DNA of 64,000 nucleotides from a virus. This document shows positions 59,941-64,000 of the stretch, piece after piece. The stretch's first letter is position 1, and each line of letters opens with the position of its first letter. Below the pieces are notes generated by a model. That model was given only the letters and a program-made list of their open reading frames with translations. It was not told the origin of the DNA and did no database searches. A program made the translations under genes and the position numbers. The DNA lies in IMG/VR virus record IMGVR_UViG_3300037247_000655, positions 1 through 64,000 of that record; one strand, written 5' to 3'.

Positions 59941-60219
59941 ATGCCATATATTCCAAGGGAGGACAGGGCCGTTTATGATGATGACATCAATAGTTTGGGT
60001 TCATCATTAGATTGCTTGTCCAATGACCAGTTAGCCGGTCATCTTAACTATATCTTTTTCCGTCTGGCAGGCAGCATGTGTACTGGAGATGATATGTCGT
60101 ATGCAAGAGCTGCCGTTGTTTCATCTGCTCTTAGTGAAGCACAAGCTGAATTCCGTCGTAGGGTTATGGCTCCTTATGAAAATGAAAAAATCAAAGAAAA
60201 TGGGGATATTGAATTTTGA
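59941..60219 (+). CDS. Conserved phage protein, DUF6899-like
   Basis: 92 aa. Opening MPYIPREDRAVYDDDINSL and QLAGHLNYIFFRLAGSM match a widespread small phage family I associate with DUF6899. Helical. Role not known. Confidence 0.65.
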   Translation: MPYIPREDRAVYDDDINSLGSSLDCLSNDQLAGHLNYIFFRLAGSMCTGDDMSYARAAVVSSALSEAQAEFRRRVMAPYENEKIKENGDIEF

Positions 60220-60223
60220 TATT

Positions 60224-60296
<73 letters not shown>

Positions 60297-60300
60297 TTTA

Positions 60301-60452
60301 GGCGACGGTTTTTGTGTTTATTTTGTTGGGGCAGCACACGACAGGTAGTCGGCTGAGGCGGGGTGTCCCTAAAACCGCCAAGTCCAGATATTATGGACCT
60401 ATGGACTAAAGTCACAGACAGGGGGCCGCTGGTCGAATCCAGCCCGTCGCTA
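60301..60452 (+). ncRNA. tRNA-like structured RNA
   Basis: GCGACGG (60302-60308) pairs perfectly with CCGTCGC (60444-60450), and next to the latter lies a T-arm-like GCTGG-TCGAAT-CCAGC (60428-60443). Between them, instead of D and anticodon arms, are several hairpins: CAGC/GCTG with CGAC-AGGTA-GTCG, GGCGG-13 nt-CCGCC, GTCCA-GATATTA-TGGAC, and GACT/AGTC. It follows the initiator tRNA by 4 bases. Function unknown; possibly a tRNA-like module as in bacterial Y RNAs. Confidence 0.55.
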
Positions 60453-60480
60453 TTGTATTGGCAACTAAAAGGAGAAAGAT

Positions 60481-60786
60481 ATGTTAAGGTTAGTGTTTGG
60501 AAAGCAAAATATCGCCATTAAGTTTTATCATAAAAAATTAGAGGCTAAAGAGATACTGGATATGCATGGTGCGCGAGTAGATGGACCTCGTAGATGTACT
60601 ATGGCTAGAATAAGCTTTGATGGAGAAAAGGCAGATGATACATACGGACTATCTGTGTGTAATCCAGTGGATAATTTTAATAGATCTATTGGACGTGAAA
60701 AGTCGCTAGCAGATTGTCTGAGGAGATTCGACAAAAGGCTAAGGAGTAAAGTCTGGCAAGAATATGAAGTGCAATTTGGTTTTTAA
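60481..60786 (+). CDS. Hypothetical protein, 101 aa
   Basis: AAGGAGAAAGAT precedes the ATG. Basic, mixed alpha/beta; opens MLRLVFGKQNIAIKFYHKK. Unknown. Confidence 0.65.
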   Translation: MLRLVFGKQNIAIKFYHKKLEAKEILDMHGARVDGPRRCTMARISFDGEKADDTYGLSVCNPVDNFNRSIGREKSLADCLRRFDKRLRSKVWQEYEVQFGF

Positions 60787-60799
60787 GATGGTTATGTGT

Positions 60800-60844
60800 T
60801 ATAATATGTGCCCGCTAAGCATAGATAGCGATGCGCGGGTTTTG
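60800..60844 (+). promoter_or_regulatory. Promoter-like box followed by a nested hairpin
   Basis: GTGTTATAAT at 60796-60805 just before CCCGC...GCGGG enclosing GCAT...ATGC, then TTTTG. It could be a 5' stabiliser or attenuator for the 60865 gene. Confidence 0.4.
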
Positions 60845-60864
60845 TAAACCTGGGAGGTTAGTGC

Positions 60865-61188
60865 ATGTCTAACAGTGGGCTTTTTCTACACAATACTAGT
60901 TGGCAGTGTCCACAGGGCGTTAACAACGCCAATAAGAAAAGGAAAAATAATGTGACTAGAAAAAATACAAAGCCAACACAACAAAGACAAACCATTGTCG
61001 AATCACCCAATGAGAAGATATTATCTTTTATCAATAGTCCCAATGTTTGGACGCCACAGAGAGAGAACGTTTGGTTAGAAGAGTTGTTTAAAATATCAGC
61101 TGTGGAGATTTATAGAAGGTACCCTCCGATGAAAAAGCCACCTAACGTTCGGAGTAGAGGAAAAAGTTCTGGATGGTTCGATAAGTAG
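60865..61188 (+). CDS. Hypothetical basic protein, 107 aa
   Basis: GGGAGGTTAGTGC precedes the ATG. Lys/Arg/Asn-rich first half (NNANKKRKNNVTRKNTK), then a helical VEIYRRYPPMKKPP end. Probably nucleic-acid-binding or DNA-associated; unknown. Confidence 0.6.
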   Translation: MSNSGLFLHNTSWQCPQGVNNANKKRKNNVTRKNTKPTQQRQTIVESPNEKILSFINSPNVWTPQRENVWLEELFKISAVEIYRRYPPMKKPPNVRSRGKSSGWFDK

Positions 61189-61262
61189 TGTTCGTCTTAG
61201 GTTTTCAGGAAAATAGGGGCTGTGCCCAATATCAAAACTGTAAAAACGTGGAGGTGTGTTGA

Positions 61263-61484
61263 GTGAAATCGTATTGCAATGTTATAGCTGCTTTTTTGAT
61301 TATAATTGGTCTATTGTTGTGTTCTGGATGCAGACTGTTGGAAACCGTAGCTAGCGATGTCGGTGGGTGGGATATGTCGGCTTGTGTGTCTAGTTTTGAC
61401 ACATGTTGGGAACTTTTCACAGACAACACAGACAAGTTCGAAGGAGGATTCGTTGATGCTATCGGTAGTATATCGCCAGAATAG
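61263..61484 (+). CDS. Small lipoprotein, 73 aa, GTG start
   Basis: GGAGGTGTGTTGA precedes GTG 61263. Signal peptide MKSYCNVIAAFLIIIGLLLCSGC with lipobox LCSGC, so it is probably acylated at Cys 23 and held in a membrane. The rest is small and acidic. Could be a superinfection-exclusion or lysis (o-spanin-like) protein; no partner is evident. Confidence 0.65.
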   Translation: MKSYCNVIAAFLIIIGLLLCSGCRLLETVASDVGGWDMSACVSSFDTCWELFTDNTDKFEGGFVDAIGSISPE

Positions 61485-61571
61485 CCTCAGAACCTCCTGT
61501 GGTGCCCTCTACTGCACTTTGTCGTCTTGCATAGGGCTGAAGACCCGTAATGTCTCAGAAAGGATTGTCGT

Positions 61572-61946
61572 ATGATACAACACTTTAGAATCTGTAATTT
61601 GGACAAGAAAGAGTTCATAGACCCCGCTACGTTCAACGAGCATGCTTCGGGAAGTCGTATTTCTGATTGTGGTACTGATTGGCATAATACTTTGAATTTT
61701 TTAACGACTCTATTGCACGATTGGAGACCAAAGGACCAAAAAGCGATTGCTGGTCATTGGGCTGGGGATAGGGTGGTAGTTGCCAATAGCTGGGGATCTC
61801 CAGAATCTGATGCTCCTATCAATCCAGATGTGAATGACGAACACGCTACTGAACCAGAACATTATAACGCTTATGGATGGTCTAAGCTTCCTGGGTGGAC
61901 TGAACTAACCGCTTCTGTATTGTTCGGTGGATTATGTCCGGAGTAG
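61572..61946 (+). CDS. Hypothetical protein, 124 aa
   Basis: AGAAAGGATTGTCGT precedes the ATG. Trp- and His-rich (HDWRPKDQKAIAGHWAGDRVVVANSWG). Function unknown. Followed by a terminator. Confidence 0.65.
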   Translation: MIQHFRICNLDKKEFIDPATFNEHASGSRISDCGTDWHNTLNFLTTLLHDWRPKDQKAIAGHWAGDRVVVANSWGSPESDAPINPDVNDEHATEPEHYNAYGWSKLPGWTELTASVLFGGLCPE

Positions 61947-61969
61947 GTTTACTAAAAACAAAGGCTTGT

Positions 61970-62003
61970 CCACTGAGCCCGTCTGATAAATCAGTGGTTT
62001 TTT
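61970..62003 (+). terminator. Terminator
   Basis: CCACTGA (61970-61976) pairs with TCAGTGG (61991-61997), then TTTTTTA. Confidence 0.75.
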
Positions 62004-62034
62004 AGCTCGCCCACCATGTGTGGAAGGAGTAACG

Positions 62035-62073
62035 GTGTCGTCATTATTGGCGACACTAGATTTTTTATTTTTT
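62035..62073 (+). terminator. Second terminator before promoter
   Basis: GTGTCG (62035-62040), loop, CGACAC (62051-62056), then TTTTTTATTTTTT. Confidence 0.8.
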
Positions 62074-62075
62074 GT

Positions 62076-62104
62076 GCAACAAATACTGTTGTTCGGGGTA
62101 TAAT
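62076..62104 (+). promoter_or_regulatory. Promoter, GCAACA-N17-TATAAT
   Basis: GCAACA 62076-62081, TATAAT 62099-62104. Confidence 0.85.
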
Positions 62105-62252
62105 GATATTGTGATGAACATACATAGACAATATTTGGCCACCGGAGTATTCCACCATCTTAATCCATGCGCATTTGGTAGTGGTGCGGGCTAAGGTCTG
62201 TTTGTTATTTGATAGATCTTTTGGCCCGTGAGAAATACTCACGGGGTTTTTT
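62105..62252 (+). ncRNA. Candidate small RNA between promoter and terminator
   Basis: About 140 nt from the promoter at 62076 to a strong terminator (CCCGTGAG 62225-62232, AAATA, CTCACGGG 62238-62245, then T-run). It starts with an ATATTGT/ACAATAT hairpin (62106-62134) and has a CCACCATC/GGTAGTGG stem in the middle. A 26-codon frame starting at ATG 62114 lacks a ribosome binding site. Most likely an independent structured RNA. Confidence 0.5.
62225..62252 (+). terminator. Terminator of the candidate small RNA
   Basis: CCCGTGAG-AAATA-CTCACGGG, perfect 8-bp stem, then GTTTTTTATT. Confidence 0.9.
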
Positions 62253-62267
62253 ATTGGATATAGGACT

Positions 62268-62555
62268 ATGGCAAAAACTACTGTTGTTAATATTCGTACA
62301 AATAAATATGATGTGTATATCGGCAGGGCGGGATATGGTCATGATGGTTATTTTGGTAATCCTTTCTCGGTAATAAGAGATGGTGGTCGAGAAAACGCTG
62401 TTCGCTTGTATAAGGAATATTTTCTCAATCGTATAAAAATCGATCCAGAATTTGCTCTTAAGGTTCAAGAGTTGAAAGGAAAGAAGCTTGGGTGTTTTTG
62501 TGCTCCTGAGCGATGTCATGGTAATGTGATTATTGAATATTTGGAGAAATTATGA
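62268..62555 (+). CDS. DUF4326 protein
   Basis: 95 aa. VVNIRTNKYDVYIGRAGYG, GNPFSV, LYKEYFLNRI and KKLGCFCAPERCHGNVI are the DUF4326 hallmarks. The Cys/His-rich C-terminus probably binds metal. Common in phages; activity not established. Overlaps the next gene. Confidence 0.85.
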   Translation: MAKTTVVNIRTNKYDVYIGRAGYGHDGYFGNPFSVIRDGGRENAVRLYKEYFLNRIKIDPEFALKVQELKGKKLGCFCAPERCHGNVIIEYLEKL

Positions 62556-62899
62556 AAGTGTTAGTGTGTGGTAGTCGTTATTGGATCGATATAGAAATTA
62601 TACTAAAACGACTAGATAAGCTTCCTTGTGATACAATAATAGTAGAAGGAGGATGCTGTGGAGCTGACCTTCTGGCACGTAACGTAGCATTGGAGATCGG
62701 CTTAGAAGTGATTGAGTTTCCAGCATCTTGGAAAAAACATGGTAAAGCTGCCGGTATAATACGAAATTTTAGAATGCTAGAGACAAAACCGGAATTAATT
62801 ATTGCTTTCCATGATAATATGGCTAAGTCAAAAGGGACAAAACATACAGTATCAGAAGCTCGTAAAGCTGGAATTGAAGTTGAGATAATTAGTCATTGA
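62552..62899 (+). CDS. SLOG/DUF2493 nucleotide-binding protein
   Basis: 115 aa Rossmann-like fold: MKVLVCGSRYW, VEGGCCGADLLA (phosphate loop), FPASWKKHGKAAGIIRN and EARKAGIEV, as in YspA/YpsA-related SLOG proteins thought to sense or cleave nucleotide-derived ligands. Coupled to the DUF4326 gene (ATGA overlap), a pairing suggesting joint nucleotide metabolism or counter-defence. Confidence 0.85.
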   Translation: MKVLVCGSRYWIDIEIILKRLDKLPCDTIIVEGGCCGADLLARNVALEIGLEVIEFPASWKKHGKAAGIIRNFRMLETKPELIIAFHDNMAKSKGTKHTVSEARKAGIEVEIISH

Positions 62900-62900
62900 A

Positions 62901-62976
62901 CGGAATGTAGCTCAGTCTGGTCCAGAGCACTGCGTTTGGGGCGCAGAAGTCGAGAGTTCGAATCTCTCCATTCCGA
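62901..62976 (+). tRNA. tRNA-Pro (UGG)
   Basis: Acceptor CGGAATG/CATTCCG, anticodon stem CTGCG/CGCAG with loop TTTGGGG (TGG at 62937-62939), T-arm GAGAG-TTCGAAT-CTCTC. No CCA encoded. Confidence 0.93.
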
Positions 62977-62980
62977 ATCT

Positions 62981-63053
62981 TGCGGGATAGCTCAATTGGT
63001 AGAGCTGGCGGCTGTTAACCGCTGTGTTGCAGGTTCAAGTCCTGCTCCCGCAG
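62981..63053 (+). tRNA. tRNA-Asn (GUU)
   Basis: Acceptor TGCGGGA/TCCCGCA, anticodon loop CTGTTAA (GTT at 63014-63016), T-arm GCAGG-TTCAAGT-CCTGC, discriminator G. Four bases after tRNA-Pro. Confidence 0.93.
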
Positions 63054-63066
63054 TTGGGGGTGCTGA

Positions 63067-63258
63067 ATGGAAATTATAGTTGTAGTTGGAATGATGCTTT
63101 GTTTTACATTTTTCGGAATGTGTGTAATACTGAAAGTCATTCATCAGCAATATTTGGATAGAAAACCAAGGCATGTGGATGCTGATATTACCATGGGCGA
63201 CAAGGTTGCCAGAATGAGAAAGACGTATGGAGATATGCTAAAAAGGTTGTCTAAGTAG
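63067..63258 (+). CDS. Small membrane protein, 63 aa
   Basis: Membrane helix at residues 2-25 (EIIVVVGMMLCFTFFGMCVILKV), then a basic cytoplasmic tail. GGGGGTGCTGA precedes the ATG. Unknown. Confidence 0.65.
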   Translation: MEIIVVVGMMLCFTFFGMCVILKVIHQQYLDRKPRHVDADITMGDKVARMRKTYGDMLKRLSK

Positions 63259-63291
63259 AAACAACCATAAGTAGTTGTCTTGGAGATTGGT

Positions 63292-63834
63292 ATGTCATTT
63301 GGTCCATTCAGTATTCATCAAGCCACTGAGGAAGTCGTAGCAACAGGTTGTGATGTGTCTGAACTAGACGTGTTGGTTGTCAATGAAGATGATTGGCTTG
63401 AACTGATTAATGCAAGTCCCATGTTTCAAAATGGAAATTCTGGTGATGGTGATATCAGGGTGTATGGTGTTAAAATTGTAACTAGTCGCCATACAGAACG
63501 AGGAACTATTCTAAAGGTATTTCATAACGATAATCAAATGCTATCTAAAGAGTGGACTTACAAGCGCAGCCATATACCATATGTTCCTACAATGCCTGAA
63601 AATGATTATCTACTTGCAGACAAGGTCGTATCAAGTATTGCTGATGCAGCTAATGGTATGAACAAGTTCAGTACTTCAACCAAACAAGCCGCCGATGCGA
63701 TAAAAAAGTTCGAGTCTGCTACAGCTAATGCATTTGGCATAAATAACAATAATGAAACGACAGAACATACTCCTGATATAAAAAAAGAACAGGAACCAAG
63801 ACATAGTGAGATACGAAAAGTGGAGCTAGGCTAA
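63292..63834 (+). CDS. Hypothetical protein, 180 aa
   Basis: TTGGAGATTGGT precedes ATG 63292 (MSFGPFSIHQATEEVV). Beta-rich N-terminal 95 residues, then Ala-rich helix (SIADAANGMNKFSTSTKQAADAI) and a charged tail. Unknown. Confidence 0.65.
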   Translation: MSFGPFSIHQATEEVVATGCDVSELDVLVVNEDDWLELINASPMFQNGNSGDGDIRVYGVKIVTSRHTERGTILKVFHNDNQMLSKEWTYKRSHIPYVPTMPENDYLLADKVVSSIADAANGMNKFSTSTKQAADAIKKFESATANAFGINNNNETTEHTPDIKKEQEPRHSEIRKVELG

Positions 63835-63848
63835 AAGGGAGATACAAT

Positions 63849-64000
63849 ATGTTAGAACGTAGAAATCTTACACAAGAAGTTAATGGTAATCAGGCTAAGC
63901 TTGATGACTGCGATCATCCACACAACTTCGAACCGGTTAGACTTGAGGATGGATCTGCCAGCTTCTATCGGTGTTCAAGGTGCGGTGGTTTAGTTGACGC
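63849..64000 (+). CDS. Hypothetical zinc-site protein, partial at window end
   Basis: GGGAGATACAAT precedes the ATG. Residues 40-45 contain CSRCGG and there is an earlier C-x-H pair, suggesting a zinc ribbon. The frame runs off the window edge. Confidence 0.6.
   Translation, partial: MLERRNLTQEVNGNQAKLDDCDHPHNFEPVRLEDGSASFYRCSRCGGLVD

Noticed and set aside
60301-60452. Ordinary long-variable-arm tRNA (Ser/Leu/Sec)
   Set aside because: I could not place a D-arm and a 7-nt anticodon loop with U33; the internal hairpins do not match type II tRNAs.
60301-60452. Hammerhead or other self-cleaving ribozyme
   Set aside because: The CUGANGA and GAAA core elements are absent.

Overview
This window looks like part of a tailed double-stranded DNA bacteriophage genome (Caudoviricetes). 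It carries a large terminase, portal, prohead protease with scaffold, decoration protein and HK97-type major capsid protein in the usual order. Genes are short and tightly packed, with ATGA or TAATG overlaps and AGGAG-type ribosome binding sites. There are also phage-encoded tRNAs, a tmRNA, and many homing elements (six HNH-type genes and two inteins with LAGLIDADG-like motifs). No integrase, ribosomal RNA or host metabolic operon is visible. The host cannot be named from the sequence alone; tmRNA, sigma70-like promoters and Shine-Dalgarno sites indicate a bacterium.

Layout. 1-0.55 kb: no recognisable gene. 0.55-3.87 kb: leftward cluster of very small genes, several coding for single-span membrane peptides, plus one AP2-HNH endonuclease. 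It is permeated by a degenerate 9-bp motif, TTATCGGAC, in dozens of copies. 3.9-4.45 kb: divergent control region with ten same-orientation motif copies, a perfect 17-bp dyad, and outward promoters on both sides. 4.5-17.3 kb: rightward block of small, mostly unknown genes, including a duplicated zinc-binding family, two DEDDh exonucleases, an SMC-like ATPase, a frameshifted ATP-grasp gene and a DUF4406 protein. 17.4-22.4 kb: leftward operon with a YiiX-like hydrolase, HNH, Nudix, MazG, ClpP-like protease and DNA methyltransferase. 22.6-52.7 kb: rightward structural block running from a sigma-like protein and probable small terminase, through GDP-mannose dehydratase, ERCC4 nuclease and an intein-containing terminase, to capsid genes and a set of fibre or adhesin proteins sharing repeats and C-terminal modules. 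One of these has a second intein. 52.8-64 kb: HNH genes, NAD-dependent DNA ligase, tmRNA, tRNAs, RNA ligase, a DUF4326 protein, a SLOG/DUF2493 protein, and several small structured transcripts.

Transcription. Seven rightward or leftward start sites share a GCAACA-like -35 exactly 17 bp upstream of TATAAT, plus one with 16 bp; most follow a terminator, making repeated terminator-promoter cassettes. A second class, found mainly before structural genes, has GTGTATAAT and no obvious -35. It may depend on the sigma-like protein at 22.75 kb (inference).

The strongest candidates for something undescribed are the TTATCGGAC array with its divergent control region, the RNA cluster at 57.8-60.5 kb (tmRNA with an LNGESKFKLAA tag frame, a tRNA with a 13-nt anticodon loop, an initiator-like tRNA, and a tRNA-like structured RNA), the 14-residue-repeat fibre, and the paired intein-bearing and intein-free virion proteins.
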